Source of the DNA: Anaerococcus provencensis
GTDB taxonomy: Bacteria > Bacillota > Clostridia > Tissierellales > Peptoniphilaceae
Direction of reading: 5' to 3'
DNA length: 64,000 bases
Assembly: GCF_000312365.2 (NCBI RefSeq)
Contig: NZ_HG003690.1
Location: 106,966-170,965, forward strand
Below are positions 26,275 to 34,980 of the stretch, piece after piece. Under the pieces are notes generated by a model. That model was given only the letters and a program-made list of their open reading frames with translations. It did no database searches and was not told the DNA's origin. How positions within the stretch are numbered: the first letter of the stretch is position 1; every line of letters starts with the position of its first letter. Both the position numbers and the translations under genes were made by a program.

Positions 26275-27497
26275 GAAAGGTGCCAGAGCTAAGGTTTGCT
26301 GGTTTTGATGGGGAGTGGGACATGGGAACTCTAAGTGATTTGGGGAGTGTATCAATGAATAGGAGAATATATAAAGAAGAGACTTCCGAAATCGGAGATG
26401 TTCCGTTTTATAAGATTGGTACATTTGGAGCTAGAGCTGATAGTTATATAAGCAGAGATTTATTCGAAGAGTACAAATCTAAGTACCCTTATCCTAAAGT
26501 AGGCGATCTTCTTATTTCTGCATCTGGAAGTATTGGAAAAGTGATTGAGTATAAAGGTGAAGATGCTTATTACCAAGATAGTAATATAGTCTGGTTAGAT
26601 ATAAATGAAAAAGTAAAAAATAGTTTTTTAAAGCAGTTTTATGAAACGGTAAATTGGAATGAACTTGAGGGCTCGACTATAAAAAGGCTTTATAATAAAG
26701 ATTTACTTAGAAAAAAAATATCCTATCCAAAATTAAGTGAACAAGAAAAAATCGGAGAATTATTTAGAAAGATTGATGGCATAATCGAAATTCAAGAAGG
26801 CAAAGTTGCAAAGATGGAAGATTTCAAAAAATCCATGCTCCAGAAAATGTTCCCTAAAAAGGGCGAGCTTGTCCCTGAGTTTAGGTTTGATGGATTCGAT
26901 GGGGAGTGGAGAAAATTGAAACTAAGCCATATTGGTGAAATAGAATCATCAGGAGTAGACAAAGTAATATATGAAGATCAGGAGATTGTCAGTCTACTTA
27001 ATTATATGGATGTATATAATAATAAGGCTCCTAACATTGGCAATAAATATACCTTTATGAAGACATCCGCAAGTCCAAAAGAGATTTTAAATAAGAATAT
27101 AAAAAAGGGTGATATTTTCTTCACACCTACATCAGAAACATCAGAAGATATAGGTCATTCAATGGTTATTTCTAATGATTTAGAAAGATTTGTCTACTCA
27201 TATCACATATTTAGGTTTAGACCGGAATCATATGTTCTTGATATTAATTTTTCTAACTATTTTGCTAATATTGAACCAGTGAGAAAACAATTAAAGATAA
27301 AAGCACAAGGAGCACAACGTTATACTTTAAAACTTGATGATTTTAGAGAATTAATTGTTAAAATTCCATCACTAGAAGAACAAGCAAAAATAGGACAATT
27401 CTTCAAAAACCTTGACGCCCAAATCGATACAGAAAAGAAATTACTAGACTCATACAAGGATATGAAAAAGTCCCTACTCCAAAAGATGTTTGTATAG
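26271..27497 (+). CDS. hsdS: Type I restriction enzyme specificity subunit
   Basis: 408 residues in two half-repeats. Each target-recognition half is introduced by a related phrase (ELRFAGFDGEWDMG near residue 5 and EFRFDGFDGEWRKL near 205) and followed by a helical spacer (QEKIGELFRKIDGIIEIQEGK, EEQAKIGQFFKNLDAQIDTEK). HsdS chooses the bipartite DNA target for methylation and cutting. The start overlaps the hsdM stop. Without a complete HsdM the enzyme cannot assemble. Confidence 0.94.
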   Translation: MRKVPELRFAGFDGEWDMGTLSDLGSVSMNRRIYKEETSEIGDVPFYKIGTFGARADSYISRDLFEEYKSKYPYPKVGDLLISASGSIGKVIEYKGEDAYYQDSNIVWLDINEKVKNSFLKQFYETVNWNELEGSTIKRLYNKDLLRKKISYPKLSEQEKIGELFRKIDGIIEIQEGKVAKMEDFKKSMLQKMFPKKGELVPEFRFDGFDGEWRKLKLSHIGEIESSGVDKVIYEDQEIVSLLNYMDVYNNKAPNIGNKYTFMKTSASPKEILNKNIKKGDIFFTPTSETSEDIGHSMVISNDLERFVYSYHIFRFRPESYVLDINFSNYFANIEPVRKQLKIKAQGAQRYTLKLDDFRELIVKIPSLEEQAKIGQFFKNLDAQIDTEKKLLDSYKDMKKSLLQKMFV

Positions 27498-27505
27498 GAG
27501 ATACT

Positions 27506-30500
27506 ATGGTAGAGATAAAATTTGATGATGAATTAAAATTAGAAAAAGACCTCATTAATCAGCTCGTGACTGACAAGGGCCAGTGGACCTACGAGCCATC
27601 TATCAAGACTCATGAGGATCTTTGGAATAACTTTAGGAGGATCCTTGAGACTAACAACAAGTCTGTCCTTGCTGAGAATCCTTTGACTGATTCAGAGTTT
27701 CGACAAATCCAAAATGCCATCACTTTTTCTTCATTTTATGAGGCGGGCAAGTTCCTAGTTGGGGAAAATGGCATAGCCAAAGTCTCTGTCCAAAGGGAAG
27801 ATGCCAGCCTTGGTACTGTCAGACTTGTAGTTTTCAAACGTGAGGACGTAGCTGGTGGTTCTTCTGTTTACCAGGTCATCAACCAATTTGTCGCACCAAA
27901 AACTATGGGTCTTGACCAGAACGCTCGTTTTGATGTGACCCTACTCATTAATGGATTGCCTCTAATCCAAATAGAGCTAAAAAAGAAATCTATCTCCCAC
28001 ATGGATGCCTTCAATCAAATCAAAAATTATATAGCCACTGATAAGTACAGGGGTCTATTTTCCTGCTTACAATGCTTTGTCATTTCCAATGGCTCGACCA
28101 CTCGCTACATAGCTGCCAATACTGATACTAAGCTTAACAAAAAGTTTTTGACCAGGTGGAATGATAGGGATAATAATCCCGTGGATGACCTGTCTGGATT
28201 TGCCAAGGAAGTCTTATCTATTCCCCAAGCTCACCAGCTAATTAGCCACTACAGTGTTTTGGATAATGAGGGGGAAAATATTATAATTCTTCGCCCTTAC
28301 CAAATCCATGCCATCAAAGCCTTGAAAGAAGCTGCAAGCAAGCACGAATCAGGCTACGTATGGCATACAACTGGATCTGGTAAGACTCTGACTTCCTACA
28401 AGGCTAGCCGCAATCTCTATCAGATTCCAAGGATTGAGAAGACAATATTTATAGTGGATAGGGTGGACTTGGACCAGCAAACCACAAGTTCATTTTTGGC
28501 CTATGCCGCTAATGATACGGTTGATATAGAATCTACTGACAATGTCAAAAATCTAAAAAACCACCTCCTATCAGATGATAGGTCAGTAGTTGTGACAACT
28601 GTCCAAAAACTCAATTATTTGATAAATAACAAGGGAAAATGGCTAAAGGAAAGCCAAGTTGCAAAGCTTAGAAAGTTAGAGATTGCCTTTGTAATAGACG
28701 AATGCCACAGAGCCATATCTCCAGCCCAGCAAAATATTTTGAAGAAATTTTTCATAAATTCCTTGTGGTATGGCTTCACAGGTACGCCGATTTTTGCAGA
28801 AAACAAAAAAGCTGCTGTGGGAGATTTGCCACAAACTACAGAGGAGCAATTTGGCAAAAGGCTCCACGAATATACAGTCAAAGAAGCCATAGGCGATGGG
28901 GCAGTTCTGGGCTTCCAAGTAGATAATTTGGATATGATAGGCGAGGGTGTCTATGATATTGTGGCAAATGTTAAGCCAGATATGGATGTTTACAAATATG
29001 AGAGATCAGAACTTGAAGCCTATATACCAGATGAAGTTTATGGAGAGGATAAGTATAAGCTTGCTGTTATAAATAAAATCATAAATGGTATGCCAAGAAA
29101 ATTTGCCCTAGATAGGGGCAGAGGCAAGACCTACGGTGCCATACTTACAACATCATCTATCAAGGATGCCCAAGAGTATTATAGGCTCTTTAGACAAGTT
29201 ATTGAGGGTGAGTCAGAGGTAAAAGTTTCCGATAGGGTTAAGTCAATGGTGGCCGATTTCCCAAAGGTTGCTATGACCTATTCTATTGTAGAAAATGATG
29301 AAAAAACCATAGAAAATAACGAGGCTATGAAAGAAGCCATGGCTTACTATAATGATGAATATGGGATGAGTTTCTCCTTAGAAACCATAGGCTCCTACAA
29401 CCGCAACCTAAATGAGAGGCTTGCAAGAAAAAAAGATAAGTACAAGTCTAGGACTGAGCAGGTGGATATAGTTATAGTGGTCGATAGGCTTCTAACAGGA
29501 TTTGACTCTCCAAGTATGTCTCTACTATTGATAGACAGGGCTCCTATGACTCCTCAAGGACTTATCCAAGCATTTTCCAGGACTAATAGACTCTACGATG
29601 ATCGCAAGGCCTATGGGCAGATCATAACTTTTAGATCACCAAAAGCCTTTGAAGAAGCAATCGAAAATGCCTTCAAACTCTATTCAAATGGTGGAGAAAA
29701 CTATGTGACTGCACCAGATTATAACGAATCAAAAGAGAGATTTACCAAGGCGGTTGAAGAACTTTTATCTTATGAGATAGTAGATAGTCCAGAGATTGAG
29801 AATAGCTATGAGGAATTGGTGAAGTTTGTTTCAGCCTTCCAAAAATTCGACAAGGCCAATGCTGCAGTCATGGTCTACAGTGAATATGATGAAGATGAAG
29901 AATATTATAAAAATCTTATAGATAGCGATACATTAGAAAAATATTTTGATCAATATAATTATGTAAAGGCATTATTGCCAAAATCAGATGAAGTGGACAT
30001 TAGCTTGCCAGTGGATCTCTACTATGAACCAATATCAGTCCACCAAGGGACCATAGACTATAACTACCTAGTAAGTCTCATGCAAGAAAGGGCCAAAAAT
30101 AGGTCTGACTATGATGCAAAACAAGATAGTGAAATCGAAAAAACTATAGAAGATCTAGGCAAAACCAACCCAGAAAAAGCAGAAGTCTACAGAGAAATTT
30201 ACCAAGAAATGACAAAAGACCCAGACAAATTTGTAGATCAAAATATCGAAGAGTTGGCAAGAATCAAAATAAATCAAATCATAGAAGAAAAAATAAACAA
30301 ATTTGTTGACAAATACAAGGTAGTAAAAGACGACTTAATCTTCTACACCAGCAACTACAAAGACAAACAAGAAAATAGCAAGACACTAGGGGAAGATGAC
30401 CTAATAAAAAACGCAGACAAAGACGCTTACAACGAGGCAAATGGGGAAAAGATTAGCTTGCTGAGATACAGGAAGTTAATAAGAACTGTCGCGGCTGACT

Positions 30501-30535
30501 TTGTAGAAGGGGAAGTGCTGGGGTATTTGGAGTAG
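27506..30535 (+). CDS. hsdR: Type I restriction enzyme endonuclease/translocase subunit
   Basis: 1009 residues. The N-terminal nuclease domain has the PD-(D/E)xK core (LIQIELKKKS); the motor has Walker A HTTGSGKTLTS, DECHRA, and later RLLTGFDSP and QAFSRTNR; a helical C-terminus binds the methylase. HsdR translocates DNA and cuts it at collision sites, only in complex with HsdM2-HsdS. It starts 8 bp after hsdS with an AGGAG site and is full length, so only hsdM is broken. Confidence 0.96.
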   Translation: MVEIKFDDELKLEKDLINQLVTDKGQWTYEPSIKTHEDLWNNFRRILETNNKSVLAENPLTDSEFRQIQNAITFSSFYEAGKFLVGENGIAKVSVQREDASLGTVRLVVFKREDVAGGSSVYQVINQFVAPKTMGLDQNARFDVTLLINGLPLIQIELKKKSISHMDAFNQIKNYIATDKYRGLFSCLQCFVISNGSTTRYIAANTDTKLNKKFLTRWNDRDNNPVDDLSGFAKEVLSIPQAHQLISHYSVLDNEGENIIILRPYQIHAIKALKEAASKHESGYVWHTTGSGKTLTSYKASRNLYQIPRIEKTIFIVDRVDLDQQTTSSFLAYAANDTVDIESTDNVKNLKNHLLSDDRSVVVTTVQKLNYLINNKGKWLKESQVAKLRKLEIAFVIDECHRAISPAQQNILKKFFINSLWYGFTGTPIFAENKKAAVGDLPQTTEEQFGKRLHEYTVKEAIGDGAVLGFQVDNLDMIGEGVYDIVANVKPDMDVYKYERSELEAYIPDEVYGEDKYKLAVINKIINGMPRKFALDRGRGKTYGAILTTSSIKDAQEYYRLFRQVIEGESEVKVSDRVKSMVADFPKVAMTYSIVENDEKTIENNEAMKEAMAYYNDEYGMSFSLETIGSYNRNLNERLARKKDKYKSRTEQVDIVIVVDRLLTGFDSPSMSLLLIDRAPMTPQGLIQAFSRTNRLYDDRKAYGQIITFRSPKAFEEAIENAFKLYSNGGENYVTAPDYNESKERFTKAVEELLSYEIVDSPEIENSYEELVKFVSAFQKFDKANAAVMVYSEYDEDEEYYKNLIDSDTLEKYFDQYNYVKALLPKSDEVDISLPVDLYYEPISVHQGTIDYNYLVSLMQERAKNRSDYDAKQDSEIEKTIEDLGKTNPEKAEVYREIYQEMTKDPDKFVDQNIEELARIKINQIIEEKINKFVDKYKVVKDDLIFYTSNYKDKQENSKTLGEDDLIKNADKDAYNEANGEKISLLRYRKLIRTVAADFVEGEVLGYLE

Positions 30536-30591
30536 GGGATACAATGGAATAACTTTAAGTGTTAAACATTATAAAATATGTGAGGTAATAA

Positions 30592-31614
30592 TTGAGTAAA
30601 AAAGATGTTATGGATATTGGTAACATTCAATTAAATAATGACATAGATACACGACAAAAAATATTTAAATTTTATAATAGCTACGAAACATGTAAAGCTA
30701 TAAAAAAGTGTATGTTAGATGGCTATACTGATAAATGTGATGGAAAAATAATAAAAGCACATTCTATATCAAAGAAAAATGGATTGAGCAGAATATCTGC
30801 ACGGAATAAAAATGGTGTTGAGGTTGTAGGACAATTTAAAAAGGGAAATACTACTACTTTGAATCCTTATGAACAAAATTATATAGAGCAATATGTTCCG
30901 ATAGAATCAGCATCAACATTTAATGGATTATGTAAAAAACATGATAATGATTTATTTAAATTGATTGATGAATCAGAAAATATTGTGATTAACGATAAAA
31001 CCGTGTATGAGTATGTATTAAGGTGCTCGATATACTATTGGTATGAAAGGATGTCTAATAGGATATGTGCCGATAAAAGAAGAAAGAAATTTAATCATAG
31101 GATATTTGATAAATTATATTTTAATATTATGAATTCTGAAAATGCTTTAGAGAGAGATGTAAAGTACCTTATATCTAATATAAATAACGTAAGAAATAAA
31201 ATATACTATAAAGCATATGAAATAAATGGGAACTTAAATATTGCAGGTAATTTTTTTGAATATGATGGGACTACTGTTATGTATACTATTTTAATTCCAA
31301 ATATTTATAAAAGTTATGTTTTAATGGCCTGTATTAGAGACAATAATTTTTTTGAAGTAGACAAAAATTTTAGATTTTTTAATTCAAAAGATACAGAAGA
31401 GTTTCAATTAGCTTTATCTGAGTTATTATTGCAATCGACAACCATTAAACATTATTATTTTAACCATGACAAATGGGTTAATATAGGTAAAGAAAAGCAA
31501 GAGTCTATTCTTAATTGGATATATCTTGATGATATAGATAAATCTATTGATATGAATAATAGAAATAGAATAATGAATATGCCAAATTTTGTAAAATTTA
31601 TGATAGATTCATGA
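30592..31614 (+). CDS. HNH-like/treble-clef protein of a possible defence cluster
   Basis: 340 residues. The N-terminal third has a pattern suggestive of a zinc treble clef: C40, C49, the phrase IIKAHSIS (H57), then ASTFNGLCKKHDNDLF (C114, H117). The 'AHSI ... STF-CxxHD' combination recurs in uncharacterised proteins near restriction systems and resembles HNH-type zinc folds. The rest is helical with no known motif. The start is a TTG at 30592 with GAGGT before it. It follows hsdR by 56 bp on the same strand. Nuclease activity is a guess from the fold; residues for catalysis are not proven. Confidence 0.6.
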   Translation: MSKKDVMDIGNIQLNNDIDTRQKIFKFYNSYETCKAIKKCMLDGYTDKCDGKIIKAHSISKKNGLSRISARNKNGVEVVGQFKKGNTTTLNPYEQNYIEQYVPIESASTFNGLCKKHDNDLFKLIDESENIVINDKTVYEYVLRCSIYYWYERMSNRICADKRRKKFNHRIFDKLYFNIMNSENALERDVKYLISNINNVRNKIYYKAYEINGNLNIAGNFFEYDGTTVMYTILIPNIYKSYVLMACIRDNNFFEVDKNFRFFNSKDTEEFQLALSELLLQSTTIKHYYFNHDKWVNIGKEKQESILNWIYLDDIDKSIDMNNRNRIMNMPNFVKFMIDS

Positions 31615-31746
31615 TGTATTATTGTTAGAGAATAATGAATTGGACAATAATGAGAATTAGCTTACTCCCCAAAAAAACCAGAATATTCAGTGCAGATCAA
31701 TAACTAATAAAATTCACCCAAAAGCTAACAATACTATATAAGAAGA

Positions 31747-31905
31747 AATGCTCTAGACTGGATGATGAGAGAATCCGGCAGAGCAAACATGCAAAGAACC
31801 ATCAAAAGACTACTAGCAAAATACGATTATCCAAAAGAAGCTCGTAGCAAGATAATCAACTTGCTAGTGGAGCAGGCTGAGTATTTTGATGGGATGGTGG
31901 TGTGA
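31747..31905 (+). pseudogene. Fragment of a second hsdR (C-terminal end)
   Basis: This frame reads NALDWMMRESGRANMQRTI followed by KRLLAKYDYPKEARSKI and LLVEQAEYFDGMVV before TGA. It matches the C-terminal DUF3387 part of HsdR proteins (pattern KRxLRKYxYPxxxxxxA...LEQAE). No more of the gene is visible, and the hsdR at 27506 has its own complete end, so this is a relic of another type I system. Confidence 0.7.
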
Positions 31906-31990
31906 GTTAAAATGGTTTTTTATTGTTATAGCGAATTAAAATATAAAGTTTTATCTAAATAATTTAGATTTTAGAAAAGTGGAGATAGAT

Positions 31991-33046
31991 TTGTATATAG
32001 ATTTAATATTCATGTCTAAGGATAAAGAGAATGTAGTACAAGTGGATGATATTATTTCATTAATTGAAAATAAATTTGATTATTCCAATAATATAATTAA
32101 TTTAGAAGACAATGAAATAGAATGTGTTGTTAAAAATTCTAATTACAATAAAAGCGTATCTGTTTATTTGTCTATTGATGGGTATAGAGAAAGTGAAGCG
32201 AGAATTTTAAATAATTGTCTTAATATTCTAAAAAAAGGTGATCATAGAAAAAGATATCATCTAACAGTTGCTTATGATGAATCATCTAAATATATGGCAG
32301 AAAAAATATTTCCGCTCCTATCAAAATATGAGAGATTACTTAGATACATTTTATATCTAAAATTTATAAGATCACTAGGCAATAATTGGATGGAAGAAAT
32401 TATAAAGAATAACGAAAAAATTAAAGATAAATCAAGTAAAATTGAAAGTGTTTTAGAAGATTTTAACCTTGAAGATTACGAATATCTATTATTTGAAAAA
32501 GTATATAGTGAAGATCCAACTGAAACTTTGAAAAAAATAACAGAAGATATAAATAGTGAAGATTTTAATATATCGGAATGGAGAAAAAATCTCGATTCAA
32601 AAAAACCTCTTTCAAATTGGGAAAGATATTTTAATGGAAATAATTTAGATTGTATTAGTAATAATCATAATTCCATAAGAAAGTTTAGAAATAGAGTTAT
32701 GCATAATAAGAATATTGATTATAAAGCTTTTATAAAATATCAAAAAATTATTAGTGAAGCTAATGAACAATTGAGTGCTACTGCAAATTATATTAAGTCA
32801 GGAAGAATTAGTACAGTAGACATTTCTAGATTGGAAAAATCATTTGTTGATTTAATTGAAAGATCTTATAAAACAGAAGAAATGTTTGAAAATTTAAATA
32901 AGGTATATATAAATTCTTTAGCTTTTAAAGTTGAAAATGTGGGAAAAACTCTGCTTAAAGCTAGTGAATCATATTTAAATCCAATTAATAAAGTGATTGA
33001 TAGATATGAGAATTTAAATGATTGCAACAATAACCCAGATAAATAG
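31991..33046 (+). CDS. HEPN-motif protein
   Basis: About 351 residues with no membrane segment. RKFRNRVMHNKNID contains R-x4-H (R233-H238), the signature of HEPN ribonucleases, within a helical region; the N-terminal third is alpha/beta. HEPN proteins often act as RNA-cutting toxins in abortive infection, or as partners of nucleotidyltransferases. TTG at 31991 has GGAG six bases before it; GTG at 31979 is the alternative. It is followed on the same strand by a helical protein and a second HEPN protein. Confidence 0.6.
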   Translation: MYIDLIFMSKDKENVVQVDDIISLIENKFDYSNNIINLEDNEIECVVKNSNYNKSVSVYLSIDGYRESEARILNNCLNILKKGDHRKRYHLTVAYDESSKYMAEKIFPLLSKYERLLRYILYLKFIRSLGNNWMEEIIKNNEKIKDKSSKIESVLEDFNLEDYEYLLFEKVYSEDPTETLKKITEDINSEDFNISEWRKNLDSKKPLSNWERYFNGNNLDCISNNHNSIRKFRNRVMHNKNIDYKAFIKYQKIISEANEQLSATANYIKSGRISTVDISRLEKSFVDLIERSYKTEEMFENLNKVYINSLAFKVENVGKTLLKASESYLNPINKVIDRYENLNDCNNNPDK

Positions 33047-33124
33047 AGATAGTGTCATCTTTAATAACGGTAATAATTACAAAAATTAAATAGAAAAAGT
33101 AAAAGTAAATGAAGGATGTGTAAT

Positions 33125-33613
33125 ATGGAACAACTCTTACCTTTAGGTATAAAATTAACAGAAGCGGCTATTAGGAATAGTGCTACAAAGGTTTATGACA
33201 AAGTTCAAGTTGCAAAATTAAAGGAAAATAAAGAAGAAACAATAAGTATTCTTGAAGAACAAATTAACCTCCTGATTAATGATAAGAATGAAATTGAAGG
33301 GATTGCTAGGCAATATCAAGAAATGTATGAGAAAACTTCTGTAAGTGAAGATGATATAGCATACATAAAAAAATCATTTGATCAGATGTTATCTATATTA
33401 GGAATTGAAGATAACGAGGAACAGAATGAAGCGCTTGATACTTTAAAAAATCTTATAAGTAAGGAGACTATGAAAACATTGCAATTATTGGGATATAATT
33501 TTAAAGAGGGTATAGGTATACCACTAACAGAACTAACATCTTCTAAAATAAGGTCATACATTCCTGAAAATAATTCGCCTAAAAATAACAGTAAACGAAA
33601 TAGAAACAAATAA
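33125..33613 (+). CDS. Hypothetical helical protein between two HEPN genes
   Basis: 162 residues, no cysteines, predicted coiled coil at about 30-75 (KLKENKEETISILEEQINLL), then a helical domain and a basic tail ending SKRNRNK. The N-terminal phrase LPLGIKLTEAAIRNSATKV may form an amphipathic helix. The ATG at 33125 has GAAGGA before it; the ATG at 33116 is too close. It lies 23 bp before the next gene, so they are co-expressed. It could be an antitoxin or a linker subunit; I do not recognise it. Confidence 0.6.
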   Translation: MEQLLPLGIKLTEAAIRNSATKVYDKVQVAKLKENKEETISILEEQINLLINDKNEIEGIARQYQEMYEKTSVSEDDIAYIKKSFDQMLSILGIEDNEEQNEALDTLKNLISKETMKTLQLLGYNFKEGIGIPLTELTSSKIRSYIPENNSPKNNSKRNRNK

Positions 33614-33636
33614 ATAATAATTTTATAGGGAGAATT

Positions 33637-34068
33637 ATGTACGAAGACTATACCAAACAAGCTCTACCAGATAAAGAATATAGAGAATTAATAGGCACAG
33701 CTATATGCGTATTTAGTTCCAATAACGCTTTTATAATTGAAAATATAATTAGAACAGATCCAGAACAAGATTGGTACAGATTGATTGATTATACATCAGG
33801 ACAATTAAAACCTACTGTAGAAAAAATTCTTTCAGAAAAAATAGGGAATGATGATATTTTTAATCTATTCTCGGATCTTATTAACAGGAGAAACAGGATA
33901 GTTCACAGCTATCAAATAACTGCAGAAGATGGTTCTCAAATATTAGCAACTAAGGAGAAAGCTTCTGATGGAAATAAACAATTTAGAATAACAGAAAAAT
34001 ATATAAAAGATTTCATAGATTTAAATGATAAACTTAGTTCAATGCTACATAATTACAGAAGATACTAA
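33637..34068 (+). CDS. HEPN-motif protein, small
   Basis: 143 residues, mostly helical, with LINRRNRIVHSYQI giving R85-x4-H90, the HEPN ribonuclease signature, in the expected place in the last helices. It is an almost minimal HEPN domain. Last gene of the cluster, with a terminator directly after the stop. Related stand-alone proteins are annotated as hypothetical; an RNA-cutting toxin role is inferred. Confidence 0.62.
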   Translation: MYEDYTKQALPDKEYRELIGTAICVFSSNNAFIIENIIRTDPEQDWYRLIDYTSGQLKPTVEKILSEKIGNDDIFNLFSDLINRRNRIVHSYQITAEDGSQILATKEKASDGNKQFRITEKYIKDFIDLNDKLSSMLHNYRRY

Positions 34069-34097
34069 AAGGTGAGAATTAAATTTCTCACCTTTTT
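34068..34097 (+). terminator. Terminator of the possible defence cluster
   Basis: AAAAGGTGAGAA pairs with TTTCTCACCTTT, followed by T. It closes the run that begins with hsdR and separates it from the arsenic operon. Confidence 0.9.
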
Positions 34098-34147
34098 CTA
34101 TTCACTAATCACATCTATTGACACCACCTGATCCCCCGGTAAAATAA

Positions 34148-34169
34148 CATATAGAAAGATTTCTATATG
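34148..34169. promoter_or_regulatory. ArsR operator 1
   Basis: CATATAGAAA-N2-TTTCTATATG is a perfect palindrome ten bases before the arsR start. ArsR repressors bind such AT-rich palindromes and leave on binding arsenite. A related site lies at 34508-34537. Confidence 0.8.
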
Positions 34170-34178
34170 AGGTGGATT

Positions 34179-34481
34179 ATGGCAGTTGATTATGAAAATA
34201 TAGCTAAGAAGCTTAAGGTAATATCTGATCCTAAGAGGCTTAGGATTATTGATATGCTTTCTTGTGATGAGCTTTGTGCTTGTGAGATACTTGAAAAATT
34301 TGATATTACTCAGCCTACCTTATCTCATGATATGAGAAAGCTTGAAGAAGTTGGTCTTGTGACTAGCAGGAGAGAGGGTAAGAATACCTATTACTCTTTA
34401 GATAAGGCTAGTTTGGATGAGATTGAGGATGGTTTAAGCTTTATATTTCATATCCAAGATGATTGTATTTGTAAGGAGTAA
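34179..34481 (+). CDS. arsR: Arsenic-responsive repressor ArsR
   Basis: About 100 residues, winged helix, starting MAVDYENIAKKLKVISDP. The metal site is in SCDELCACEIL, where the closely spaced cysteines bind arsenite; the recognition helix is ITQPTLSHDMRKL. The ATG at 34179 has AGGTGG before it; the ATG at 34167 lies in the operator. The first gene of arsR-arsD-arsA-arsC-acr3. Confidence 0.95.
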   Translation: MAVDYENIAKKLKVISDPKRLRIIDMLSCDELCACEILEKFDITQPTLSHDMRKLEEVGLVTSRREGKNTYYSLDKASLDEIEDGLSFIFHIQDDCICKE

Positions 34482-34507
34482 ATCCAAAGCAAATATTTTT
34501 TATCTAA

Positions 34508-34537
34508 CATATAGAAGTATTTAAATATGTCTATATG
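34508..34537. promoter_or_regulatory. ArsR operator 2, before arsD
   Basis: CATATAG (34508-34514) and CTATATG (34531-34537) repeat the outer part of operator 1. A second promoter for arsDAC-acr3 is likely here, as there are 101 bp between arsR and arsD. Confidence 0.65.
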
Positions 34538-34582
34538 TGATTTACCAATTATAGGATGATTTTAATTTTAAGGAGGATTTTT

Positions 34583-34951
34583 ATGAAGAAGATGTATATA
34601 TATGAAGGCCCTATGTGTTGCTCAACAGGTGTTTGTGGACCAAGTCCTGATGATGAATTGATGAGAGTGTCTACTATGGTCTTTAAGCTTACAAGAAGTG
34701 GAGCTAGCATTGAGAGATACAACCTAACCAACAATCCTAAGGAGTTTGTAGATAACAAAACTGTTAATAAACTATTGGATGAAAAGGGTGAAGATGTTCT
34801 ACCAATTGTAATTGTGGATGATGAAGTTGTTATGACAGGCAAGTATCCTAGCAATGAAGAGTTTTATGAAATGTTATTTTTATCTGATGATGCCTTAGAA
34901 GAAACAAATAATGATGGTGGTTGTGGCTGTTCTGACAGTGGATGCTGCTAA
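34583..34951 (+). CDS. arsD: Arsenical metallochaperone ArsD
   Basis: 122 residues with the chaperone motif MCCSTGVCG (Cys pair plus third Cys) that carries arsenite to ArsA, and a C-terminal cysteine cluster (GGCGCSDSGCC). The ATG at 34583 has AGGAGG before it. An ArsD-like gene lacking the first cysteines occurs at 40292-40648. Confidence 0.95.
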   Translation: MKKMYIYEGPMCCSTGVCGPSPDDELMRVSTMVFKLTRSGASIERYNLTNNPKEFVDNKTVNKLLDEKGEDVLPIVIVDDEVVMTGKYPSNEEFYEMLFLSDDALEETNNDGGCGCSDSGCC

Positions 34952-34980
34952 TAGCAATAAGAAAAAGGAAGTGACTTAAA

